A stretch of 64,000 nt of DNA, taken from NCBI RefSeq assembly GCF_024741235.1, contig NZ_JANSKA010000003.1, positions 186,001 through 250,000 on the forward strand, read 5' to 3'. The notes under the pieces are model-generated. The model ran no database searches and was not told the origin of the DNA. It saw nothing but the letters and a program-made list of their open reading frames with translations. The position numbers and the translations under genes are program-made. Shown in pieces: positions 1-8,493 of the stretch (positions are counted from its first letter, which is position 1; each line of letters begins with the position of its first letter). This stretch comes from Tractidigestivibacter montrealensis. Its GTDB lineage: Bacteria; Actinomycetota; Coriobacteriia; Coriobacteriales; Atopobiaceae.

Positions 1-2
1 CC

Positions 3-1724
3 GCGCTGCGCGACGTGTCGCTGAGCATTGGCGAGGGCGAGTTCGTGGGCGTGATTGGCCCCTCGGGCGCCGGAAAGTCCACGCTTGCGTCCGTAATGTC
101 GGGCGCCATCCCCCACCACTACCGCGGCGCGCTCTACGGCGCCACGCTGGTGGACGGGCACGACACCTGCGACGTGACGCTCACCGACATCTCGCAGGTG
201 GTTGGCAGCGTCCTGCAGGACATCGACACCCAGATGGTGGCGTCGGTAGTCGAGGACGAGATGCTCTTTGGCCTGGAGAACTTTGGCGTCCCCCACGACC
301 AGATCGAGGGGCGCATCGCCCAGACGCTTGAGACTGTGGGCATCTCCAACCTGCGCGAACGCGAGATAGCCACGCTCTCGGGCGGTCAGAAGCAGAAGGT
401 GGCCATTGCCGCCATTCTCGCCATGCGCCCGCGCGTCCTGGTGCTCGACGAGCCCACAGCCGCGCTCGACCCCGCGTCATCGACCCTCGTCTTCGACACG
501 CTGCGTAAGGTGCGCGAGGAGGGCGTCACCGTGGTGGTCATCGAGCAGAAGGTGGCGCTGCTCTCGGAGTACTGCGACCGCATCCTGGTGATGAGCAAGG
601 GTTCGCTGGTGCTTGACGGCACACCGCGCGAGGTCTTCTCGCACGGCGACGAGCTGCGGCGCATTGGCGTCGACAGCCCGCGCGTGGCGCGCGTGTACAA
701 CTCGCTTGCAAAGGACGGCCTGGTTTCGGGGGCGCCGTGCCTCACCGTGCCCGAGGCGGCGGAGGTCATAACAGGCCTGGTGCAGCCCGCGTCCAAGGCG
801 AGCTGCCACGTAGCGAGCGCCGAGGAGGGGGCACGCGAGGCGGGCTTTCGCGCAGGCTCCAAGCACGTGGCCGCGCCGCGTCCGCACGCCGAGGGCGCCC
901 AGCCCGTGGTGAGCCTTGAGGACGTGAGCTTTGCGTATCCAGGCGGGACGGCTTCCGTGGACCACCTGGACATGCGGGTGTATCCCGGCGAGGTCGTGGG
1001 CATCGTGGGCCAGAACGGCGCCGGCAAGACCACGCTCACCAAGCTACTCAACGGCCTGCTGCGACCGGCGTCGGGCACCGTGCTGATGGCCGGCCTCGAT
1101 ACGCACGAGGTTCCCACCAGCGCGATTGCCGCGCACTGCGCGACCCTCTTCCAGAACCCGGACTACCAGCTGTGCAAGGACACCGTTCTTGAAGAGGTCG
1201 CATTTGGCCTCACGTTGCAGGCCGTGGACGAGAAGGACGCGCACGAGCGTGCCGGTGCGGTGATTGAGCGCTTTGGGCTGTCTGCGGACGAGGCACCCTT
1301 CTCACTCTCGCGCGGCCAGCGGCAGATGGTGGCACTGGCGTCCGTGGTGGTGATGGAGCCGGAGGTGGTGCTTCTCGACGAGCCCACGAGCGGTCTTGAC
1401 TACCGCGAGTGCATGACCGTGATGGACACGGTGAGCGAGATGGCCGAGCGCGGCTGCGCCGTGATCATGGTCTGCCACGACATGGAGGTCGTCTCGGACT
1501 TTGCCGAGAGGATCGTGGTCATGGCAAACGGGCGCATCCTCGACCGCGGCGGCACGCTCGAGATGTTCTCCAACGCAAAGCTCATGCGGGAGGCAAGCGT
1601 GAGGGCGCCGCAGGTCATCGAGCTGTCCGGGGTTCTCGCACGCGATCTTTCACCTGAGTTTGCCGGTATCAGCCAGGTCTCTGGCATAGTCGACCTCACC
1701 GAGGAGATGGTTCGCCGTGGTTAA
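3..1724 (+). CDS. ECF transporter ATPase, two fused ATP-binding domains (5' end outside window)
   Basis: This is the energy-coupling ATPase of an ECF-type vitamin or metal importer; it drives a substrate-binding S component through EcfT. Two complete ABC domains lie in one chain. The first has Walker A GPSGAGKST, signature LSGGQ and Walker B VLVLDEP. A linker of about 60 residues follows. The second has Walker A GQNGAGKTT, a divergent signature LSRGQRQ and Walker B VVLLDEP. The frame is open from base 3 and the residues before the first GTG (ALRD) fit the family, so the true start lies upstream of the window. It overlaps the ecfT gene by 8 bases. The S component, and hence the substrate, is not in view. 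Confidence 0.93.
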   Translation, partial: ALRDVSLSIGEGEFVGVIGPSGAGKSTLASVMSGAIPHHYRGALYGATLVDGHDTCDVTLTDISQVVGSVLQDIDTQMVASVVEDEMLFGLENFGVPHDQIEGRIAQTLETVGISNLREREIATLSGGQKQKVAIAAILAMRPRVLVLDEPTAALDPASSTLVFDTLRKVREEGVTVVVIEQKVALLSEYCDRILVMSKGSLVLDGTPREVFSHGDELRRIGVDSPRVARVYNSLAKDGLVSGAPCLTVPEAAEVITGLVQPASKASCHVASAEEGAREAGFRAGSKHVAAPRPHAEGAQPVVSLEDVSFAYPGGTASVDHLDMRVYPGEVVGIVGQNGAGKTTLTKLLNGLLRPASGTVLMAGLDTHEVPTSAIAAHCATLFQNPDYQLCKDTVLEEVAFGLTLQAVDEKDAHERAGAVIERFGLSADEAPFSLSRGQRQMVALASVVVMEPEVVLLDEPTSGLDYRECMTVMDTVSEMAERGCAVIMVCHDMEVVSDFAERIVVMANGRILDRGGTLEMFSNAKLMREASVRAPQVIELSGVLARDLSPEFAGISQVSGIVDLTEEMVRRG

Positions 1725-2463
1725 CGTGATTGACTACGTGCCGGGAGACACCCTGCTGCACCGGCTGAACCCCGTGACCAAGCTGGGCATTGCCGCGGCA
1801 ATCATCATTGCGATTTTCCTGGCCAACACCTACCCCATGCTGCTGGGGCTTCTCGTCCTCACCTTTGCACTGGGTGCCTACGCGCACACCACGTCCAAGC
1901 TGGTCTCGCTGCTCAAGCTGCTTGTGCCGCTGGCGGTGGTGATGCTGCTGCTTCAGACGGCGTTTGTGCGCGGCGGCGCGCCCGTGTTTGCATGGATGAC
2001 CACGGAGGGCCTGGTCACGGGTAGCAAGGCGTGCCTGCGCCTTTTGGGCGTGGCGCTGCCGCTCATCCTCATGCTGAGCGTGACCAAGCTCAACGACCTG
2101 GCAAACGCCTGCGTCGAGGTGCTTCACATCCCGTATCGCTACGCCTTCACGTTCACCACGGCGCTGCGATTTGTGCCCGTGTTTAGCCAGGAGATGAACG
2201 CGATCATGGAGGCGCAGACCGCGCGTGGCGTTGAGTACGACACCAAGAACCCCATCCGCAAGCTGCAGCTCATGCTGCCGCTGTGCGTGCCACTGCTGGT
2301 GAGCTCGGTGGGAAAGACCGACGCCACGGCGCTTGCCGCCGAGCAGCGCGGCTTCTACCTGCGCACGCGCGAGAGCAGCTACAAGCGCTACCCCATGGCG
2401 GGTCGCGACGTGGTGGTGCTGGTTGCATGCGCCGCGCTGGTAGTTGCCGGCGCGCTGCTGTAG
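1717..2463 (+). CDS. ecfT: ECF transporter transmembrane component EcfT
   Basis: EcfT is the membrane scaffold that couples the ATPase to the S component of an ECF importer. The 248-residue protein has several hydrophobic segments, an N-terminal LNPVTKLG that is typical of the family, and a cytoplasmic region with the Ala-Arg-Gly coupling motif (QTARGVEYD). The GTG start at 1717 lies inside the end of the ATPase gene, so the two are translationally coupled. A strong hairpin follows about 45 bases after the stop and probably ends the operon. Confidence 0.93.
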   Translation: MVNVIDYVPGDTLLHRLNPVTKLGIAAAIIIAIFLANTYPMLLGLLVLTFALGAYAHTTSKLVSLLKLLVPLAVVMLLLQTAFVRGGAPVFAWMTTEGLVTGSKACLRLLGVALPLILMLSVTKLNDLANACVEVLHIPYRYAFTFTTALRFVPVFSQEMNAIMEAQTARGVEYDTKNPIRKLQLMLPLCVPLLVSSVGKTDATALAAEQRGFYLRTRESSYKRYPMAGRDVVVLVACAALVVAGALL

Positions 2464-2507
2464 TGGGGCGCAGGGCGGCGGCAGGCACGTTATTGCAGCT
2501 ACATCAA

Positions 2508-2545
2508 CCCCCTCGGGCGCTTCCATCTCGCCCGAGGGGGTTTCT
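2508..2545. terminator. bidirectional-looking terminator between ecfT and ldh
   Basis: Perfect 12-base arms (2508-2519 and 2529-2540) flank a 9-base loop and are followed by TTTCT. It lies between two convergent genes, so it may serve both strands; the T-run is only on the + side. Confidence 0.8.
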
Positions 2546-2574
2546 GCACCAATGAAAGGAACTGCCGAGAGGCC

Positions 2575-3522
2575 CTAGAGCTTCTCGTCTAGGCCGTGGA
2601 GCATGTCGGCAGACTTCCTCAGCGCCTCAAGCTCGTCCGGGAGAAGGTCGATCTCCACGATCTCTTTGGCACCGGTGCTGTCGACAATGGTTGGCACCGA
2701 GATGAACGTGTCGTGGATGCCGTACTGCCCGTCGAGGTACACCGAGACGGGCATGATGCGGTTCACATCGAAGAGTATCGACTTGGCGATTGACGCGGCA
2801 CTCGACGCAATGCCGTAGCAGGTGTTTCCCTTGCGGCTAAAGATGTCCCAGCCGGCCTGCACCGTGCGCTTGCGCAGCTCGTCGCGGGTGACACCGCGCG
2901 TACGCGAGGCGTTGTCGCGCAGGACGTCGTCCACGCGCTTACCACCGATGGTCGCGCTGTTCCACGAGACGATCTCCGAATCACCGTGCTCGCCCAGCAC
3001 GTAGGCCTCGACGCTGTTGGACGCTAGATCGTACATGTCGGACAGCGCGCGGCACAGTCGCGCGGAGTCAAGGAGGGTACCGGAGCCTATCACGCGCTCA
3101 TGCGGCAGGCCAGAGACTTTCCAGGTGTAGTAGCTCATCACGTCAACGGGGTTCGATACCACCAGGAAGATGCCGTCAAAGCCCGACGCCATGACCTGCT
3201 CGACCACCGAGCGCACCACACCCAGACTGGGCTTGAGCATCTCGAGTCGGTCGTTGGAGTCCTTGGGCATGGGTGCCGCCGCTGTGATGATGACAATGTC
3301 TGCGTCTGAGCATTCGCTGTAGTCGCCGGCGTGCACGTTGACGTTGCGGTTCATGAAGAAGACCGAGTCGCGCATGTCGAGCGCCTCACCCACCGCATGC
3401 TCGTGGTTTACGTCGATGAGGCACACGTCACCGCAAAGCCCCTGGTTGATGATGCTGAACGCGGTAGTGGACCCCACCTTGCCAGCGCCTACGATAACGA
3501 CTTTGGTGTCCTTGAAGCTCAT
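2575..3522 (-). CDS. ldh: L-lactate dehydrogenase
   Basis: Reduces pyruvate to L-lactate with NADH, the redox-balancing step of lactic fermentation. The 315-residue protein has the usual family length. It shows the dinucleotide-binding VGAGKVGST near residue 10, the NPVD loop, and the catalytic histidine in GEHGDS. I chose the ATG at 3522 because AAAGGGGAACC precedes it; an in-frame extension to 3585 lacks a good ribosome site and similarity to the family. It is a single gene convergent with the ECF operon. The alternative, malate dehydrogenase, is less likely given the length and the GEHGDS context. Confidence 0.93.
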   Translation of the reverse strand: MSFKDTKVVIVGAGKVGSTTAFSIINQGLCGDVCLIDVNHEHAVGEALDMRDSVFFMNRNVNVHAGDYSECSDADIVIITAAAPMPKDSNDRLEMLKPSLGVVRSVVEQVMASGFDGIFLVVSNPVDVMSYYTWKVSGLPHERVIGSGTLLDSARLCRALSDMYDLASNSVEAYVLGEHGDSEIVSWNSATIGGKRVDDVLRDNASRTRGVTRDELRKRTVQAGWDIFSRKGNTCYGIASSAASIAKSILFDVNRIMPVSVYLDGQYGIHDTFISVPTIVDSTGAKEIVEIDLLPDELEALRKSADMLHGLDEKL

Positions 3523-3594
3523 GTGGTTCCCCTTTCTGGTTCGCGGACGCTTGGGCTGCCGGGCAATGCCAAGGGCCAGCGCCACGCGACGAGC

Positions 3595-4209
3595 CTAGCC
3601 CCACGAGCAGGCGCACTCAAGACCGCTTACGATTCCTTGCAGCATGAGCGCAACCGGCATGCTGGGAGTTGCCTTGGCCAGATGGCATGCCTGCTCGGGC
3701 GAGTTGGGAACGTGCACAAAGCCGGCACGCGCCGTAGACTGGGATGCCGCGAGCGCATCAAGCACCGAGAAGAGCACCGCATTGCAAACGTAGGTCCCCG
3801 CGGAGTACGAGACTGCAGCTGGGACGCCAGCATCAATCATTGCCTGTGCCATTGCGCGAACGGGCAGCGTCGAGAAGCGTGCGTCCGGCGCGTCCGCCAG
3901 GAGGCGCGTTGCCTGGGGCTGCTCGCCGTCGTTGTCTGGGATGCGCGCATCTGCGTAGTTGATGCCGACAAACTCCGGCGTCACCTTGGCACGGCCGCCC
4001 GCCTGTCCCACGCAGAGCACAATGGAGGGGTTCTCGCGTTGAATGGCTTCAAGAACCGCCGCGGGCCCGCGACGAAAGGATACGGGAATGCACTCGCGCA
4101 CCACCGCATGGCCGGCGATGACCCGCGGGAGCGCATTTACTACCTCCCACGAAGGGTTGGTTTTCTCGCCGCCAAAGGGCTCGAAACCCGTGACCAGGAT
4201 CTTCTCCAT
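3595..4209 (-). CDS. pcp: pyroglutamyl-peptidase I
   Basis: Cysteine peptidase (family C15) that removes N-terminal pyroglutamate from peptides in the cytoplasm. The 204-residue protein begins with GFEPFGGEKTNPSW, a hallmark of the family. The catalytic cysteine is in SAGTYVCN and the catalytic histidine in GFVHVPNSPEQ; a glutamate from the middle region would complete the triad. The ATG at 4209 follows GGGAGGTGGCACGC, so the ten extra upstream residues in the same frame are not used. It lies 72 bases upstream of ldh on the same strand and may be co-transcribed with it. Confidence 0.93.
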   Translation of the reverse strand: MEKILVTGFEPFGGEKTNPSWEVVNALPRVIAGHAVVRECIPVSFRRGPAAVLEAIQRENPSIVLCVGQAGGRAKVTPEFVGINYADARIPDNDGEQPQATRLLADAPDARFSTLPVRAMAQAMIDAGVPAAVSYSAGTYVCNAVLFSVLDALAASQSTARAGFVHVPNSPEQACHLAKATPSMPVALMLQGIVSGLECACSWG

Positions 4210-4271
4210 GCGTGCCACCTCCCGTGGACAAAGAGCCACGCTTACCCAGAAGACGGGTGCCCGGCAGTACT

Positions 4272-4466
4272 CTAGCGGTCGAAGGTAAACGTGATGCCGA
4301 TAAACGGCTGCCGGCCGCCGCGTTTCTTGGCTGCCCTGCGGCGGTTCTCCTCTTCTTGCTCACGGTCCTCCTCGTCACACATGCGCTTGAATTCCTCGAA
4401 GCTAAGCTCTCCACTACGGTACTGCTCAAGTGCGTCATCCAGCTCATCATGCATGTAGCTTGCCAT
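4272..4466 (-). CDS. small hypothetical acidic/basic protein
   Basis: A 64-residue protein with no recognised family. The first 40 residues are acidic and predicted helical (ELDDALEQYRSGELSFEEF), followed by a Glu-rich then Arg/Lys-rich stretch (NRRRAAKKRGG). The ATG at 4466 has CAGGAGG nine bases upstream; the frame could extend to 4544 but without a ribosome site. It precedes pcp on the same strand by about 60 bases. The charge pattern is like small coiled-coil or nucleic-acid-binding proteins, which is only a guess. Confidence 0.6.
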   Translation of the reverse strand: MASYMHDELDDALEQYRSGELSFEEFKRMCDEEDREQEEENRRRAAKKRGGRQPFIGITFTFDR

Positions 4467-4610
4467 AGCGGCCTCCTGACCTGGAACCAACGTACCAAAG
4501 CCGTTGCTTTGGATTGAACCGAATATACCCGACGGACGCGACAATAATTAGGGGTTCAGGATTGGACGCCGAGAGGCTCGCGCACGTATTGCAGACGTCA
4601 TTGGGAGAAT

Positions 4611-4757
4611 GCCGCGGATTCCGAACGGTTAGGACTTTTCCGAACGGTTAGGGTGCCTTAAACGGCGAGGACGCGCGGCATCCCCGGACATGCCGCGGAT
4701 TCCGAACGGTTAGGCCGTCTTAAACGTTCGGTTTTTTCCTAAACGTCGAATTGCGGC
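4611..4757. repeat. intergenic repeat family, GGATTCCGAACGGTTAGG type (locus 1)
   Basis: The string GCCGCGGATTCCGAACGG continuing TTAGG occurs at 4611-4633 and again at 4692-4714, with a shorter copy CCGAACGGTTAG at 4640-4651. Degenerate inverted copies (TTAAACGTTCGG, CCTAAACGTCGAATT) follow up to about 4757. A related element sits at 41261-41388. The 4467-5009 gap holds this element and the 18-base tandem repeat; no gene was seen in it. Confidence 0.7.
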
Positions 4758-4887
4758 GGCAAGCGGGCGGTGATGCGCCAAGGCGCTGGCCAGCGCGCAA
4801 AACTGCCTCCCACGCGAATTACCTGCGTCTCCCCCACCTCACCATAAAGTTAGGCTATTCTTACACGCTGCTAATTACGCTTTGGCA

Positions 4888-4959
4888 GCCGCCGCACCGC
4901 GCACCGCCGCCGCACCGCGCACCGCCGCCGCACCGCGCACCGCTGCCGCACCGCGCACC
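4888..4959. repeat. four tandem copies of an 18-base unit
   Basis: The unit GCCGCCGCACCGCGCACC is repeated at 4888, 4906, 4924 and 4942; the fourth copy has one C-to-T change. It ends 50 bases before the ATG of the fused ABC exporter, so it would lie in or next to that gene's promoter or leader. Confidence 0.9.
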
Positions 4960-5009
4960 ACCGTGCCCAACGCCAACCGCGGGCAACCGTCCGCAGGAGG
5001 AGGAACACT

Positions 5010-8000
5010 ATGATGGACAAGGGGCCCCTGGCACTCGTACCAGGGGCAATGCGACACGTGCTCGCTACCGTGGGCTGGCAGTAGCTCGACCTCGTGGGCA
5101 ACGTGCTTCTCAGCTGGGAGATCTGCCGCGTCGTTGGCGCGCTCCTTCTCGGCACCGCGCCCAGCATCCTAGAGGCCGCGCTCGCCCTGGCCGCGGCCCT
5201 CGTCGCACGCCTGGCGTCCACGCGGCTCTCGGCCCGCGAGTCCTTCGCCGCGCCGCAGGACGTGAAGGGCGCGCTGCGTCGTCGCATATACGAGAAGCTC
5301 CTGCGCCTTGGCACCGGGTACGCGCAGGACGTCTCCACCGCCGAGGTCGTGCAGCTCTCCGTCGAGGGCTGCGAGCAGCTCGCGACGTACTTCGGCCAGT
5401 ACCTGCCGCAGCTCTTCTACTCGGTGCTCGCACCGGTCACGCTCTTCTGCGTGGTGGCACCGGCGTGCCTTCCCGCCGCGGTGGGGCTTCTCGTCTGCGT
5501 CCCGCTCATTTCGCTGGTCATCGTGGCCGTCCAGAAGGTGGCCAAGCGCATCCTCTCGCGCTACTGGGACCAGTACGCTACGCTGAGCGACTCGTTCCTC
5601 GAGAACCTCCAGGGCCTCACCACGCTCAAGATCTACCAGGCCGACGCCGAGCGCCACCACCGCATGAACCAGGAGGCCGAGCACTTCCGCGTGGTCACCA
5701 TGAAGGTCCTCTCGATGCAGCTCAACTCAATCATCGTGATGGACGTCGTGGCGCTGGGAGGCGCTGCGGCGGGCATCTCGGTGGCGCTCTGGCAACTTGC
5801 GGCAGGCTCTATCGCTCCCACGGTGGCGCTCTTTGTGGCGCTCGTCTCAGCCGACTTCTTCCTCCCCATGCGCCAGCTTGGCTCCTACTTCCACGTTGCC
5901 ATGAACGGCATGGCGGCAAGCGAGAAGATCTTCCGCCTGCTGGACCTCGAGGAGCCGCCCGCGCGCACCCTTACGCCCGCACCCGCCGACGCGCTCTCCA
6001 TGCGCGACGTGGACTTCTCCTACGACGGCAACCGCAAGGTCCTCTCGAACCTGACGCCTGAGGTGTCACCGCAGGGCATGACGGCTGTGGTGGGCGTCTC
6101 GGGCTCGGGCAAGTCCACCGTGGCGTCGCTTCTCTGCGGGCACGAGCGCGGCTGGACAGGTGACGTGCTGGTGGGCGAGACAAGCGTGGACCAAGTGGAC
6201 CCGGCAGCCCTCTCGCGCCACGTAACCATGGCCGCCGCGGGTGCTCACGTGTTCTCCGTCACCGTGCGCGAGAACCTCCTTATGGCACGACCCGAGGCAA
6301 CGGATAACCAGCTGTGGGCGGCGCTCAAGACGGTCCGCCTTGACGGCTTTGTGCACGAACGCGGTGGCCTGGACATGGCAATCGAGCAGGACGCGGCAAA
6401 CCTCTCTGACGGCCAGCGTCAGCGTCTGGCGCTTGCGCGGGCGCTTCTCCACGACACGCCGGCCTACGTCTTTGACGAGGCAACAAGCAACATCGACGCC
6501 GAGAGCGAGGAGCAGGTCATGACGGCCGTCCGTGAGCTCTCGCGCGAGCGTGCGGTGCTCGTGATCTCTCACCGCCTGGCAAACGTGGTTGACGCGGCGC
6601 GCATCATGTGGAGGATGCTGGGCTTTGCGAAGCCCCTGGCAGGCGTCATGGTTGTCTCGGTGGCCTGTGGCGTCGTGGGCTTCTGCTGCACGACGGGCAT
6701 TCCGGTGCTGGCGGCGGAGGAGGTCCTCGCGCTGGCGGGCTCAGGCTCGCTTACCTGGCCGCTTGCCACCGTGTGCTGGGCCCTCGCGGCCATGGCACTG
6801 GCGCGCGGTGTGCTTCACTACATCGAGCAGCGCTGCAACCACTACATTGCGTTCCGCCTGCTGACGCACATCCGAGACCTGGTCTTTGGCGCGCTGAGGA
6901 AGCTGGCGCCCGCCAAGCTCGCTGGCCGAGACCGCGGCAGCCTTGTCTCCACGGTCACAAGCGACGTCGAGCTCCTTGAGGTCTTCTTTGCGCACACCAT
7001 CTCGCCCGTCTGCATCGCCACGCTGATGGCGATTGTGGGTGCAGCGTTCCTCTGGCAGCTCGTGCCGGCATTTGCGCTGGTAGCACTTGTTGCCTGGGTG
7101 CTGGTGGGCATCACGGTGCCGCTTTCCGTCTCACGCGGGTCGGGCGACGCCAGACGCCGGCAGCGCGACCTTGCGGGGTCGCTTTCCGGCTACGTGCTGG
7201 ATGGCCTGCGCGGCCTTGGCGAAGTGCTGCAGTTTGGCGCCGGCGCCGCTCGCCTTGACGGTCTTGACGCCCGCTCGCGCGAGCTGGTGGAGGCGGAGCG
7301 AGAGGTGCGCCAGGCAGGTGCCCGCGGATCCTCTGCCGTGAGCGCCGTGATCCTTCTCGCAACTATTGCCGAGCTCGCGCTTGGAGCGCAGCTTGTGTCT
7401 GCGGGCGACGCAACGCCCGAGGCCACCGTGCTGGCAACGGTCTTTGTGCTCTCGAGCTTTGGCCCGTTCGCAGCGCTTGCCAACCTGGGTGCAACGCTCC
7501 AGGGCACGCTTGCCTCCGGTGCGCGCGTGCTGGAGATCCTGTACGAGAAACCCCAGGTGGATGAGGTCGAGAACGGCGTCGTCGTGACCTTCTCGGACGC
7601 CTCCGCCGAGCACGTGGACTTCTCGTACGGGGCCGAGAAGGTCCTCTCGGACGTCTCCGTGCGCATCCCCGCGGGACGCATCGTGGGCATCTCCGGCCGC
7701 AGCGGACCTGGCAAGTCGACCCTGGCGCGTCTGCTCATGCGCTTCTGGGACGTTGACCAGGGCCGCATTGCCCTCTCGGGTACGGATGTCCGCGAGATTC
7801 GCACTGCGTCGCTGCGCGATGCGGGGGCGCTGGTCGAGCAGGACACCTCGCTCTTCCACGACTCCATCCGCGACAACCTTCTCATCGCCAAGCCCACGGC
7901 CACGCAGGCTGAGCTCGAGGAGGCTTGCCGCAAGGCATCGATACGCGACTTCATCGAGGGCCTGCCCGAGGGCTACGAGACCATGGTGGGCGAGCTTGGC

Positions 8001-8240
8001 GGGACGCTCTCCTCGGGCGAGCGACAGCGTCTGGGGCTGGCCCGCGCGTTTCTCCACGACGCACCGTTCCTGCTCCTGGACGAGCCCACGAGCAACCTCG
8101 ACTCGCTCAACGAGGGCCAGGTGCTGCGCTCGCTCGACGAGGAGCGCGGGCGGCGGGCGGCGCTTCTCGTCTCGCACCGCGCCTCCACGATGACGGTTGC
8201 CGACGAGGTGCACTCGATGGACTCGGGCCGCGTGAGCTAG
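5010..8240 (+). pseudogene. fused two-module ABC exporter (CydDC-like) with an in-frame amber codon
   Basis: Two exporter halves (membrane domain plus ATPase) lie in one chain, like CydDC-type or drug exporters. A strong AGGAGGAGG precedes ATGATG at 5010, but codon 25 is TAG (5082-5084), inside what should be the first membrane helix; reading is otherwise open to 8240. A GTG at 5094 could restart translation of 1048 residues. ATPase 1 has GVSGSGKST, LSDGQRQR and VFDEATSN but stops soon after the H-loop (SHRLANVV) and runs directly into the second membrane domain (MWRMLGFAKPL), so its C-terminal part is missing. ATPase 2 has Walker A GRSGPGKST, with proline where serine is usual, LSSGERQR and LLLDEPTSN. 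Two lesions suggest a decaying gene; a functional internal start is possible. Confidence 0.8.
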
Positions 8241-8273
8241 CGGCGGCAGGCGGCGGCCCCCTGGCGGCAGCGA

Positions 8274-8329
8274 GCGCCGGACCCTGGCGGAGGAGAGCTT
8301 GAGGTGCTCTCGCAGCCAGGGCCCGGCGC
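8274..8329. repeat. long two-part hairpin downstream of the ABC exporter
   Basis: Arms 8274-8288 and 8315-8329 are 15 bases long with one mismatch. Inside them a second perfect stem, GAGAGC/GCTCTC (8293-8298 and 8306-8311), forms. No T-run follows, so it is not a canonical intrinsic terminator, though it may stabilise the 3' end of the exporter transcript. Confidence 0.65.
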
Positions 8330-8493
8330 AACTGTAAACAGCCGCGATTTGGCCGTCCGGCATTGGTGATGCCGTTGTTTTTTTTGGACGCACGGCCCTG
8401 TTCGTCTCGCGTACCATTAGGCCATCGAGCAAGCTTGCGCACCGCTCGATTGGACATCCACTTTCTAGAGAAAGGCGAAGGCGCACTTATGGC

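Noticed and set aside
3331-4275. A 314-codon open frame on the + strand
   Set aside because: It covers the antisense of ldh and pcp and has no family features.
4888-4959. CRISPR-like array
   Set aside because: The 18-base units are directly adjacent without spacers; it is a simple tandem repeat.
7131-8486. A 451-codon open frame on the - strand
   Set aside because: It is antisense to the second half of the ABC exporter with its clear ATPase motifs.
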